Assembly (NCBI GenBank): GCA_015494165.1
Contig: WGBS01000224.1
Location: forward strand, 1 to 14,524
Reading direction: 5' to 3'
Origin: Gammaproteobacteria bacterium
GTDB lineage: Bacteria; Pseudomonadota; Gammaproteobacteria; S144-34
DNA: 14,524 nt
In this document: positions 6,213 to 12,118 of the stretch, piece by piece
Numbering within the stretch: the stretch's first letter is position 1
Layout: the number at the start of each line of letters is the position of its first letter
Notes under the pieces: model-generated
Databases searched by the model: none
The model's input: only the letters and a program-made list of their open reading frames with translations
Told to the model about the DNA's origin: nothing
Translations under genes and position numbers: made by a program

Positions 6213-7406
6213 CTAGGCGAGCCCCATCGCCGCGCGCGCGAGCGCGCGGCGCGCGGGCGGCGCGAGCTCGAGCAGGCCGAGCGCCAGACCGCGCGCCCAC
6301 GCCACCGGCGCGAGCGGGCTCGTGAAGCCGCGCACGAGGAGCTCGGTGAAGGCGAGCACGCGGCGCTGGTCGCGCGCGCGCCGGCGCGCGTAGGCGGCAA
6401 GGCGTTCCGGGGCGCCGGGGTCGGCACCGTCCCACGCCGCCTCCTCCAGCAGGCGCGCGAGCGCGCGCGCATCGCGCAGCCCCAGGTTGAAGCCCTGCCC
6501 CGCCACGGGGTGCAGGGTGCGCATGGCGTTGCCGACCAGGGCCGCCCGCCCGCGCACGGCCTCGCGCGCGCGCACCATGCGCAGCGGGTGGCGCGCGCGC
6601 CCGGGCGCGGCGAGCCGCAGCCGCCCGAGCCGCCAGCCGAAGCGCTCCTGCACGCGGGCGGCGAAGTCGCCATCGGCGAGCCGCAGCGCCGCGGCGGCGC
6701 GCCGGCGCGCGAGCGTCCACACCAGCGCCATGCGCCGCGGCCCGAGCGGCAGCAGCGCCATCGGCCCCTCGTCGGTGAAGCGCTCGTAGGCCCAGCCCTC
6801 GTGCGGGCGCGCGGTCTCGAGCGTGGCGAGCACCGCGTCCTGGCCGTAGTCCCAGCGCTCGGTGCCGATGCCGGCCGCCTCGCGCACGCGCGAGGCGGTG
6901 CCGTCCGCGCCCACCACGAGCGCCGCCTCGAGCTCGCCGGTCCCGCCTCCGTGCTCGACCCGCACGCGCACGCGCGCGCCCTCGTCGGCCAGCGCGCGCA
7001 CGTGCCCTGCGATGCGCTCCACGTGCTCGAGCTCGCCGAGGCGCGCGGCGAGCGCGCGCTCGAGCGCGGGCCCCGGCACCACCCAGCCGAGCGCCTCCAC
7101 CCCGCACTCGTCGCAGCCGAGCCGCGTGACGCCGGGACGCCCGCGCTGGGAGACGTGGATGAAGCGGATGGGCGCGGCCTCGGGCGCGAGCGCCCGCCAG
7201 GCGCCGGCCTCCTCGAGGATGCGCCGGCTGCCCTCGGCGAGCGCGATGGCGCGCTCGCCGCCGACCGGCGCGTCCGCCTCCCTGTCCGGGCCGCGCGGCT
7301 CGACCACGGCAATGCGCAGGCCCGGGGGCGCGAGGGCGGCGAGCGCCGCGCCCACCGGCCCGCCGCCTGCGATCACCAGGTCGAAGGCGCGCGCCGGCCC
7401 GCTCAC
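6213..7406 (-). CDS. ubiH: 2-octaprenyl-6-methoxyphenol hydroxylase UbiH
   Basis: FAD monooxygenase of 397 residues (Escherichia coli UbiH is about 392) acting in aerobic ubiquinone synthesis. It has the dinucleotide motif LVIAGGGPVGAAL (10–22), the UbiH-type ERAIALAEGSRRIL (51–64), the DG motif VVGADGTASRVREAAG (164–179) and the second FAD motif ALVGNAMRTLHPVAGQGFN (289–307). In that last motif Asn replaces the usual Asp; this is normal for UbiH and separates it from the GD-bearing paralogue next door. The start is the GTG at 7406, overlapping the pepP stop in GTGA; the longer upstream reading is Arg/Gly-rich shadow of pepP. The spacer before the ATG of the next gene is only 9 bp. Confidence 0.92.
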   Translation of the reverse strand: MSGPARAFDLVIAGGGPVGAALAALAPPGLRIAVVEPRGPDREADAPVGGERAIALAEGSRRILEEAGAWRALAPEAAPIRFIHVSQRGRPGVTRLGCDECGVEALGWVVPGPALERALAARLGELEHVERIAGHVRALADEGARVRVRVEHGGGTGELEAALVVGADGTASRVREAAGIGTERWDYGQDAVLATLETARPHEGWAYERFTDEGPMALLPLGPRRMALVWTLARRRAAAALRLADGDFAARVQERFGWRLGRLRLAAPGRARHPLRMVRAREAVRGRAALVGNAMRTLHPVAGQGFNLGLRDARALARLLEEAAWDGADPGAPERLAAYARRRARDQRRVLAFTELLVRGFTSPLAPVAWARGLALGLLELAPPARRALARAAMGLA

Positions 7407-8707
7407 GCTCCCACCATCGCCTCGACGGTGTCCGGGTCCTTGGGGAGCGCCGCGCTCAACACCTCGCAGCCGTCCGCCGTCACCACCACGTCGTCCTCGA
7501 TGCGCACGCCGATGCCCCGCCAGCGCTTGCGCACCCCGCGCGCGTCCGGCGCGATGTAGAGGCCGGGCTCGACCGTGAGCACCATGCCGGGCTCGAGCAG
7601 GCGCCATTCCTCGTCCACCTTGTAGTCGCCCACGTCGTGCACGTCGAGACCCAGCCAGTGGCCGGTGCGGTGCATGAAGAAGCGCTTGTAGGCCTCCTTG
7701 CGCACGAGCTGCGCCGGGCGCCCCGACAGCAGGCCGAGGCGCACCAGGCCACGCGTGAGCACGCGCACAGCCGCATCGTGCGGGTCGTTCCAGTGGTTGC
7801 CGGGGCGCACCGCGGCGATGGCCGCCTCCTGCGCCTCCAGCACCAGCTCGTAGACGGCGCGCTGCTCGGGGCTGAAGCGCCCGTTGACGGGGAAGGTGCG
7901 CGTGATGTCCGAGGCGTAGCAGGCGTGCTCGCAGCCGGCGTCGATCAGCAGCAGCTCGCCGTCCTCCATGCGCCGGTCGTTGGCCGTGTAGTGCAGGATG
8001 CAGGAGTTGGGCCCGCTCGCGACGATGGGCGGGTAGGCGGGCTCGCTGCCGTGGCGGCGGAACTCGTAGAGGAGCTCGGCCTCGATCTCGTGCTCGTGGA
8101 GCCCCGGCCGGCAGGCGGCCATGGCGCGGCGGTGCGCCCCCATGGCGATGCGCGCCGCCTCGCGCATGGCGCGCAGCTCGGCGCGGCTCTTGTAGAGGCG
8201 CATGTCGTGCAGGAGGTGGTCGAGGGCGACGAACTCCTCGGGGGTGCGGGCCCCGGCCCGCACGCGCCGGCGCAGCTCGTTCAGGTAGCCGATCATGCGC
8301 CGGTCGAAGTCCGGGTAGGTCCCCATCGTGTAGTAGACGCGCTCGCAGCCCTCGATGAGGCCCGGGAGGATGTCGTCGATGTCGCCGATGGGGAAGGCGT
8401 CGTCGGCGCCGTAGCGCTCCCGCGCCCCCTCGGGGCCGGCGCGCGGCCCCGTCCAGATCTCCTTGTCGGGCTCGCGCTCGCGGCAGAACAGGATGTACTC
8501 ACCCTGGGGCCGCCCCGGAACGAGGACGGCCACCGCGTCCGGCTCCGGGAAGCCCGTCAGGTAGTGGAAGTCGCTGTCCTGGCGGAAGGGGTACTCGACG
8601 TCGCGGCTGCGGTAGCGCAGTCCCGCCCCGGGCACCACGGCGATGGCGCCCTCGCCCATCATGCGCATGAGCTGGCGGCGGCGGCGCGCGAACTCGCGCT
8701 GGTCCAT
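7403..8707 (-). CDS. pepP: Xaa-Pro aminopeptidase P
   Basis: Metallopeptidase of 434 residues that removes N-terminal residues preceding proline. The N-terminal domain (1–170) has the family sequence EYPFRQDSDFHYLTGFPEPDA. The C-terminal pita-bread domain carries the expected dimetal ligands: Asp256 (LLLIDAGCE), Asp267 (YASDITRTFP), His350 (GHWLGLDVHDVG), Glu380 (VEPGLYIAPDA) and Glu404 (RIEDD). The supporting histidines are His239 and His357. Alignment by eye to Escherichia coli PepP is continuous from end to end. ATG at 8707 fits the family start; a GTG four codons earlier (8719) is possible, and neither has a strong ribosome binding site. It follows ygfB by 24 bp and overlaps ubiH by 4 bp, the classical ygfB–pepP–ubiH–ubiI order. 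Confidence 0.95.
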   Translation of the reverse strand: MDQREFARRRRQLMRMMGEGAIAVVPGAGLRYRSRDVEYPFRQDSDFHYLTGFPEPDAVAVLVPGRPQGEYILFCREREPDKEIWTGPRAGPEGARERYGADDAFPIGDIDDILPGLIEGCERVYYTMGTYPDFDRRMIGYLNELRRRVRAGARTPEEFVALDHLLHDMRLYKSRAELRAMREAARIAMGAHRRAMAACRPGLHEHEIEAELLYEFRRHGSEPAYPPIVASGPNSCILHYTANDRRMEDGELLLIDAGCEHACYASDITRTFPVNGRFSPEQRAVYELVLEAQEAAIAAVRPGNHWNDPHDAAVRVLTRGLVRLGLLSGRPAQLVRKEAYKRFFMHRTGHWLGLDVHDVGDYKVDEEWRLLEPGMVLTVEPGLYIAPDARGVRKRWRGIGVRIEDDVVVTADGCEVLSAALPKDPDTVEAMVGA

Positions 8708-8731
8708 GGCGGCTGGCACGGTGGTCCGGCC

Positions 8732-9304
8732 CTACATGAGGCGCGGGGGCGCCTTCAGCGGGTGCATCTCCTCGTTGATCAGGAGCACGCCCACGCGCAC
8801 GTACTCGACGATCTCGGCGTAGGCGCTCTCCTCGGCCTCGCCGGCGCCCTCGACGTCGAACTCCACCTTGGAGATCTCGGCGAGGTCGCGCAGGATCTCG
8901 CGCACGTCCTCGGGCAGCTCGCGCTCGGCGCGGATGCCGCCGAGGCCGAGCCCGAAGAGAAAGCCCTGGCACCAGCGCCCGAGCGCCTCGGCGCGGCGGC
9001 CCAGGGGCTGGTCGTCGTCGGGCAGCAGCAGCCGGAAGCCGAGGGCGGTGTCGTTGAGCTGCTCCACGGTCTGCTCGTAGAGGGCCTCGAGCAGGGATTC
9101 GGCCTCGCGGGCGAGGACGTCGCCCGGCTCGCGCTCGCCCATCACCTGCGCCTGCCAGGCCATGCGGTCGGCACGCCCCTGGGCGCAGATGAGGCCGCAC
9201 AGGGCGCCGTGGCCCTCGGCCGCGCCCGTCAGGGCGTCGGCGCGCCGCAGCGCCTGCTCGAGCCGCTCGTGGTCTACGCGGACGGTCTGCCGGGTCGTCG
9301 TCAT
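8732..9304 (-). CDS. ygfB: UPF0149 family protein YgfB
   Basis: Protein of 190 residues in the UPF0149/YgfB family. Family signatures are AAEGHGALCGLIC (28–40), WCQGFLFGLGLGG (111–123) and the helix EESAYAEIVEYVRVGVLLI (158–176). The protein is mostly helical, with no signal peptide or membrane segment. Its general biochemical role is not settled. It is the first gene of the run leading into pepP and the ubiquinone hydroxylases. ATG at 9304 was chosen over the in-frame ATG at 9352, because that codon overlaps the promoter -10 element and the extra residues are not family-like. The ribosome binding site next to this ATG is only GAGG; a perfect AGGAGG lies 28 bp upstream, beyond a hairpin. Confidence 0.9.
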   Translation of the reverse strand: MTTTRQTVRVDHERLEQALRRADALTGAAEGHGALCGLICAQGRADRMAWQAQVMGEREPGDVLAREAESLLEALYEQTVEQLNDTALGFRLLLPDDDQPLGRRAEALGRWCQGFLFGLGLGGIRAERELPEDVREILRDLAEISKVEFDVEGAGEAEESAYAEIVEYVRVGVLLINEEMHPLKAPPRLM

Positions 9305-9313
9305 GGCCTCGCC

Positions 9314-9338
9314 GCCGGCCCGCGGCCGGCGCCCTCCT
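9314..9338 (-). promoter_or_regulatory. Shine-Dalgarno and hairpin in the ygfB leader
   Basis: On the minus strand AGGAGG (9338–9333) is followed after two bases by a perfect 7-bp stem, GCCGGCC (9330–9324) with GGCCGGC (9320–9314), around a 3-base loop. The ATG at 9304 lies 9 bases beyond. If the stem forms, the effective gap between AGGAGG and ATG falls from 28 to about 11 bases, so folding could enable rather than block initiation. This is a reading of the sequence only. Confidence 0.45.
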
Positions 9339-9350
9339 ATATATGGGAGC

Positions 9351-9359
9351 ATTGTATCA
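9351..9359 (-). promoter_or_regulatory. Extended -10 promoter for the ygfB-pepP-ubi operon
   Basis: TGATACAAT on the minus strand (9359–9351) matches an extended -10 element (TGnTATAAT) with one mismatch, in an otherwise very GC-rich region. The start site would fall near 9344, giving a leader of about 40 bases before the ygfB ATG. No good -35 hexamer is present, as expected for extended -10 promoters. Confidence 0.6.
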
Positions 9360-9389
9360 GCCGCGGCGGCCTCCCCCGTGGCCGCAGTC

Positions 9390-9398
9390 TGCTATATT
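9390..9398 (+). promoter_or_regulatory. Extended -10 promoter for the ZapB-like/zapA operon
   Basis: TGCTATATT (9390–9398) is an extended -10 element on the plus strand. Only six bases separate it from the ATG at 9405, so the predicted start site is the A of the start codon. That would make the first mRNA leaderless. It is divergent from the ygfB promoter, about 30 bp away. Confidence 0.55.
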
Positions 9399-9404
9399 GA
9401 CGCC

Positions 9405-9638
9405 ATGGACGCCGAGCGCATCGCTCAGGTCGCGGAGCTCGAGCTCAGGCGCCTCGAGGCGCGAGTGGAGGAGCTCGTGCGCCTGTGCCGGCGCCTGAAG
9501 GAGGAGAACCGCGCGCTGCGCGCGCGCGAGCGCCAGCTCCTCGCCGAACGCGCCCGCCTCCTCGAGAAGCACGAGGAGGCGCGCACGCGCGTCGAGGCCA
9601 TCATCACGCACCTGAAGGCCATGGAGCAGGGCTCGTGA
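9405..9638 (+). CDS. Small coiled-coil protein, ZapB-like (TIGR02449 type)
   Basis: Protein of 77 residues that is almost entirely coiled coil, with heptad-spaced Leu and many Glu/Arg (for example LEARVEELVRLCRRLKEENR). The core matches the small family found directly upstream of zapA in gammaproteobacteria (TIGR02449) and resembles the division protein ZapB in size and fold. A role at the Z ring beside ZapA is inferred from position. ATG at 9405 has no Shine-Dalgarno sequence; the promoter -10 element ends 6 bp before it, suggesting leaderless translation. An internal GTG at 9465 is an alternative start but would cut off the first heptads. Its stop overlaps the zapA GTG by 4 bp. Confidence 0.85.
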   Translation: MDAERIAQVAELELRRLEARVEELVRLCRRLKEENRALRARERQLLAERARLLEKHEEARTRVEAIITHLKAMEQGS

Positions 9639-9949
9639 GCGGCGAGCCGGTCCTGGTCACGGTGCGCATCCTCGACCGCGAGTACCGGGTGGCCTGCCCG
9701 CCGGAGGAGCGCGAGGACCTGATGGCCTCCGCCCGGCACCTCGACCAGCTCATGCGCGAGATCCGCGACAGCGGCAAGGTGATCGGCCTCGACCGCATCG
9801 CCGTGATGGCGGCGCTCAACATGGCGCACGAGCTGCTGGAGCTGCGGCGCGAGCGCGAGGGGCTCTCGGAGCGCATCGGCGAGCGCGTCCGGGCGCTCCA
9901 GGCCAAGGTCGAGGAGGCGCTCGGCGAGAGCTCGCAGATGGAGCTGTGA
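9635..9949 (+). CDS. zapA: Cell division protein ZapA
   Basis: Protein of 104 residues, the usual ZapA length. The N-terminal globular part has VTVRILDREYRVACPPEE (8–25), the hallmark of the family. The middle has ASARHLDQLMREIRDSGKV (31–49) and LDRIAVMAALNMAHELLEL (52–70). A C-terminal coiled coil (70–98) mediates tetramer formation in known ZapA proteins. It binds FtsZ and bundles filaments at midcell. The start is GTG at 9635, with GGAG 8 bp upstream and a 4-bp overlap with the coiled-coil gene before it. 6S RNA follows immediately, the conserved zapA–ssrS–ygfA arrangement. A short hairpin (9956–9983) lies between its stop and 6S RNA. Confidence 0.95.
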   Translation: MSGEPVLVTVRILDREYRVACPPEEREDLMASARHLDQLMREIRDSGKVIGLDRIAVMAALNMAHELLELRREREGLSERIGERVRALQAKVEEALGESSQMEL

Positions 9950-9987
9950 GCGCCCGTGGCCGCCCCGGGCATGCGGGCGGCACGGAG

Positions 9988-10193
9988 TTTCCGGGCGCCC
10001 CCTGCGGTGTGCGTGAGCGGGTCCTGAATGTACCTTGACCCTAATTCACGGCCCTGGGGGCGAAGTGCCGGTGCCAGTGTGCATGTCCGCCGGCGAGCGG
10101 AAAGCCTGCGGCATCGCCGACGCCCCCACCTGAACCTCAGGTTCAAGGGCGACGGCCCGCCACGGCACAGGCGGGGGGCGCCCACCCCTTCCC
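9988..10193 (+). ncRNA. ssrS: 6S RNA (SsrS)
   Basis: The RNA sequesters the sigma-70 RNA polymerase holoenzyme in stationary phase. Terminal stem: 9993–10005 pairs with 10171–10183 (GGGCGCCCC with GGGGCGCCC, plus four more pairs). Inner stem: TGGGGGCG (10055–10062) pairs with CGCCCCCA (10121–10128). The 3' side of the central bubble has the conserved CACCTGAACCTCAGGTTCAAGGG (10127 onward) with hairpin TGAACC/GGTTCA, matching the corresponding part of Escherichia coli 6S RNA. The apical arm contains AAAGCCTGCGGCA. It lies between zapA and the cyclo-ligase gene, as expected. The exact ends are estimated within about 5 bases, and no clear sigma-70 promoter was seen just upstream. Confidence 0.9.
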
Positions 10194-10212
10194 TGCCGGT
10201 GCGCGGCGCCGC

Positions 10213-10875
10213 GTGAGCGCCGCGCGCCGCACCTCGGGCCCGCGCCGCCGGCGCGACGCCGCATCCCCGCCCGATCCCGCCGAGCTGCGCGCGCGCATGC
10301 GCCGGCTGCGCCGGCGCCTGAGCGCCCCGGAACGGCGCGCGGCGGCGCGCGCGGCGGCGCGCCGGCTGGCGCGCACCGCGCTCTTCCGGCGCGCGCGGCA
10401 CCTCGCGGCCTACCTGCCCGTGAGCGGCGAGGCCGATCCCCGGCCGCTCATCGAGCTCGCCTGGCGCCGCGGCAAGCGCGTCTACCTGCCCGTGGTCGAC
10501 GCGGTGCACGGCCGCCGCCTCGGCTTCGCACCCTATGGGCGCTCCACCGCGCTGCGCCCGAACCGGTGGGGCATCCCGGAGCCGGCGCGGCCGGCCGCGC
10601 TGCGCCCGCCGCAGCGCCTCGACCTGGTCATCGTCCCGCTCGTCGCCTTCGACCGCCGCGGCAACCGCCTCGGCATGGGCGCGGGCTACTACGACCGCAG
10701 CTTCGCCTTCCTGCGCCGGCGGCGCTGGCGCAGGCCCCGCCTGGTGGGGCTCGCCTACGCCTTCCAGGAGGTGCCGTGCCTCGCGGCCCGGCCCTGGGAC
10801 GTCCCCCTCGACGCCGTGCTCACCGAACGGGGCCTGCGCGTCTTTCCCGCCTCCGGCGGCCGGGACGAACCGTGA
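10213..10875 (+). CDS. fau: 5-formyltetrahydrofolate cyclo-ligase
   Basis: Enzyme of up to 220 residues that converts 5-formyltetrahydrofolate with ATP to 5,10-methenyltetrahydrofolate. The family motif GNRLGMGAGYYDR (150–162) is complete. Upstream are LRRRLSAPERRAAA (32–45), AAYLPVSGEADPRPLI (65–80) and LDLVIVPLVAFD (136–147). It follows 6S RNA by about 20 bp; in Escherichia coli the two are cotranscribed. GTG at 10213 is the only upstream start and has no clear ribosome binding site. The first 20–25 residues are Arg/Pro-rich and longer than in most homologues, so an ATG at 10297 (residue 29) or a non-standard start is possible; initiation may depend on processing of the 6S precursor. Confidence 0.9.
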   Translation: MSAARRTSGPRRRRDAASPPDPAELRARMRRLRRRLSAPERRAAARAAARRLARTALFRRARHLAAYLPVSGEADPRPLIELAWRRGKRVYLPVVDAVHGRRLGFAPYGRSTALRPNRWGIPEPARPAALRPPQRLDLVIVPLVAFDRRGNRLGMGAGYYDRSFAFLRRRRWRRPRLVGLAYAFQEVPCLAARPWDVPLDAVLTERGLRVFPASGGRDEP

Positions 10876-10893
10876 CCGGAGGGAGAGCCGAAC

Positions 10894-11349
10894 ATGGCCT
10901 ACTGGCTGATGAAGTCCGAGCCCACGACCTATTCCATCGACGATCTCGAGCGCGCCGGCACCGACGCCTGGGACGGCGTGCGCAACTACCAGGCCCGCAA
11001 CTTCCTGCGGGCCATGCGGCGCGGCGACCGCGCCTTCTTCTATCACTCCAACTGCCCGCAGCCCGCCGTGGTGGGCGTGATGGAGGTCGTGCGCGAGGCC
11101 TATCCGGACCCCACCGCCTTCGATCCGAAGAGCCCCTACCACGACCCGCGCAGCACGCCCGAGGCGCCGCGCTGGTACGCGGTCGACGTGCGCTTCGTCG
11201 AGCGCCTGCCGGAGCCCGTGCCGCTGGCGGCGATCAAGGCGGATCCGGCGCTCGCGGAGCTGCCCCTCGTGCGGCGCGGCAATCGCCTCTCCGTGATGCC
11301 CGTCACGCCGGCGCAGTGGCGGCGCATCCTCGCCCTCGCACGGGGCTGA
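10894..11349 (+). CDS. EVE domain protein
   Basis: Protein of 151 residues consisting of a single EVE domain (PUA-like fold, as in human THYN1). Family motifs are YWLMKSEP (3–10), WDGVRNYQARNFLR (26–39), GDRAFFYHSN (44–53), GVMEVVREAYPDPTAFD (61–77) and WYAVDVRF (94–101). EVE domains are known or thought to bind modified bases in DNA or RNA; the target here is unknown. ATG at 10894 has GGAGGGAG 9–16 bp upstream. It lies 18 bp after the cyclo-ligase gene and is probably cotranscribed with it. A perfect 8-bp hairpin (11371–11378 with 11382–11389) follows its stop but has no T-run, so termination there is uncertain. Confidence 0.92.
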   Translation: MAYWLMKSEPTTYSIDDLERAGTDAWDGVRNYQARNFLRAMRRGDRAFFYHSNCPQPAVVGVMEVVREAYPDPTAFDPKSPYHDPRSTPEAPRWYAVDVRFVERLPEPVPLAAIKADPALAELPLVRRGNRLSVMPVTPAQWRRILALARG

Positions 11350-11500
11350 AGCGCCGGCATCGTGCCGCGCCGCGTGCGTGGCGCACGCGAAGGGCGTTCG
11401 CCGTATGGAACGAAGAACGCACCGCGTCGGCCTCGAGGCGCGTCGCGCGTTCGCACATGCGCGGTGCACGCGCACATGACACATGATGCGCAGGGTGAGC

Positions 11501-11545
11501 ACACGCGTGTAGTTGACTGGCATTCTGGAAAATCTCGTATATACT
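11501..11545 (+). promoter_or_regulatory. Promoter and possible operator for the histone-like gene
   Basis: The -35 candidate is TTGACT (11513–11518), with the -10 candidate TATATA (11538–11543, 19-bp spacer) or TATACT (11540–11545). For TATACT, CTGGCA (11517–11522) at 17 bp is the alternative -35. The stretch is AT-rich compared with its surroundings. A perfect 10-bp palindrome, ACACGCGTGT (11501–11510), ends two bases before the -35 and may be an operator. The rest of the 236-bp gap (11350–11585) holds the hairpin noted for the EVE gene and no coding signal. Confidence 0.6.
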
Positions 11546-11585
11546 CAAGCGCGGGTGTTTCTGCTGTTGCCTCGGGAGGTAAGAG

Positions 11586-11936
11586 ATGGCTACGAAGAAG
11601 AAAGCCGCACCCAAGCGCAAGACCGCTGCCCGCAAGAAGGCGGCCACCAAGCGCAAGGTCGCCACGCGGAAGAAGGTCGCCACCCGCAAGAAGGCCGCGA
11701 CGCGGAAGAAGGCCGCAACCAAGCGCAGGGCCACGGTGAAGAAGAAGGCCACGCGCAAGAAGGCCACCCGCAAGAAGGCCGCGACCAAGAAGAAGGCCAC
11801 ACGGAAGAAGGCTGCTCGGAAGAAGGCGACCCGCAAGAAGGCCGCAACCAAGAAGAAGGCCACAAGGAAGAAGGCGGCCACCAAGAAGAAGGCCGCCCGG
11901 AAGAAGGCCGGCCGCAGGAAGAAGGCCGCCCGCTGA
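11586..11936 (+). CDS. AlgP-like histone H1-type protein
   Basis: Protein of 116 residues made almost entirely of Lys, Arg, Ala and Thr, built from degenerate KKAATRKKA-type repeats with no globular domain. This matches the C-terminal tail of eukaryotic histone H1 and the bacterial AlgP/AlgR3 group. Such proteins bind DNA or RNA without sequence specificity and compact the nucleoid. ATG at 11586 follows GGGAGGTAAGAG. The gene stands alone between a clear promoter and a strong terminator and is likely highly expressed. The underlying DNA is a degenerate tandem repeat of AAGAAGGC-rich units, so copy number may vary between strains. AlgP itself is longer and has an N-terminal domain, so a shared regulatory role in alginate control is not implied. 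Confidence 0.88.
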   Translation: MATKKKAAPKRKTAARKKAATKRKVATRKKVATRKKAATRKKAATKRRATVKKKATRKKATRKKAATKKKATRKKAARKKATRKKAATKKKATRKKAATKKKAARKKAGRRKKAAR

Positions 11937-11961
11937 GCGGCCGCTTCCGGCCGACGAACGC

Positions 11962-11988
11962 AAGGCCCGCCCCGTGCGGGCCTTTTTT
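11962..11988 (+). terminator. Rho-independent terminator of the histone-like gene
   Basis: A perfect 9-bp stem, AAGGCCCGC (11962–11970) with GCGGGCCTT (11976–11984), has a 5-base loop and continues into a run of six T (11983–11988). It lies 26 bp after the stop codon. Confidence 0.92.
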
Positions 11989-11991
11989 CAT

Positions 11992-12024
11992 GCCGCCATG
12001 CGGCCTTTTGGGCCGCATGGCGGC
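11992..12024. repeat. Perfect 14-bp inverted repeat
   Basis: GCCGCCATGCGGCC (11992–12005) pairs perfectly with 12011–12024 around a TTTTG loop, only 3 bp after the terminator T-run. Neither strand has a T-run after it. It lies between the convergent histone-like gene and ilvA, so it may serve as a backup 3' structure or a transcript-end stabiliser. Confidence 0.75.
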
Positions 12025-12025
12025 C

Positions 12026-12118
12026 GTTCGCGGCTGGCAGCTCGCAGTTTGCAGATGCAGGGCAACCCGCGGCAAGCCGGACCCGCTGCGGACCGTCACC
12101 TGCCGGCCGTCACCCGGC
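12026..12118. repeat. Heptamer repeat array at the ilvA 3' end (array 3)
   Basis: Units GTTCGCG, GCTGGCA, GCTCGCA, GTTTGCA run in register at 12026–12053. Degenerate units continue to the ilvA stop, ending with CCGTCAC, CTGCCGG, CCGTCAC, CCGG (about 12094–12118). Read from the minus strand, the units after the ilvA stop are GGGTGAC and AGGTGAC, the same as those after rpiA. Confidence 0.65.

Noticed and set aside
6492..6555. Loss of the FAD-binding Asp in UbiH (VGN in place of VGD)
   Set aside because: Asn at this position is the normal state in UbiH orthologues, so it is not a defect.
4159..7107. A 982-codon minus-strand frame spanning the channel, ubiI and ubiH regions
   Set aside because: Only its last 263 codons (the channel) look like protein; the rest is an Arg/Ala/Gly-rich shadow of the ubi genes in another frame.
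2185..7559. Long plus-strand open frames of 996 and 783 codons (2185–5175, 5208–7559)
   Set aside because: They lie antisense to well-identified genes and consist of Arg/Gly/His/Ala-rich low-complexity sequence; high GC removes stop codons.
9305..9352. A longer ygfB starting at the ATG at 9352
   Set aside because: That ATG overlaps the extended -10 element and the extra residues do not resemble the family N terminus.
11586..11936. The alternating Lys/Arg/Ala repeat as a non-coding tandem repeat
   Set aside because: It has a promoter, a strong ribosome binding site, an ATG, a clean stop and a terminator, and the composition matches known histone H1-like proteins.
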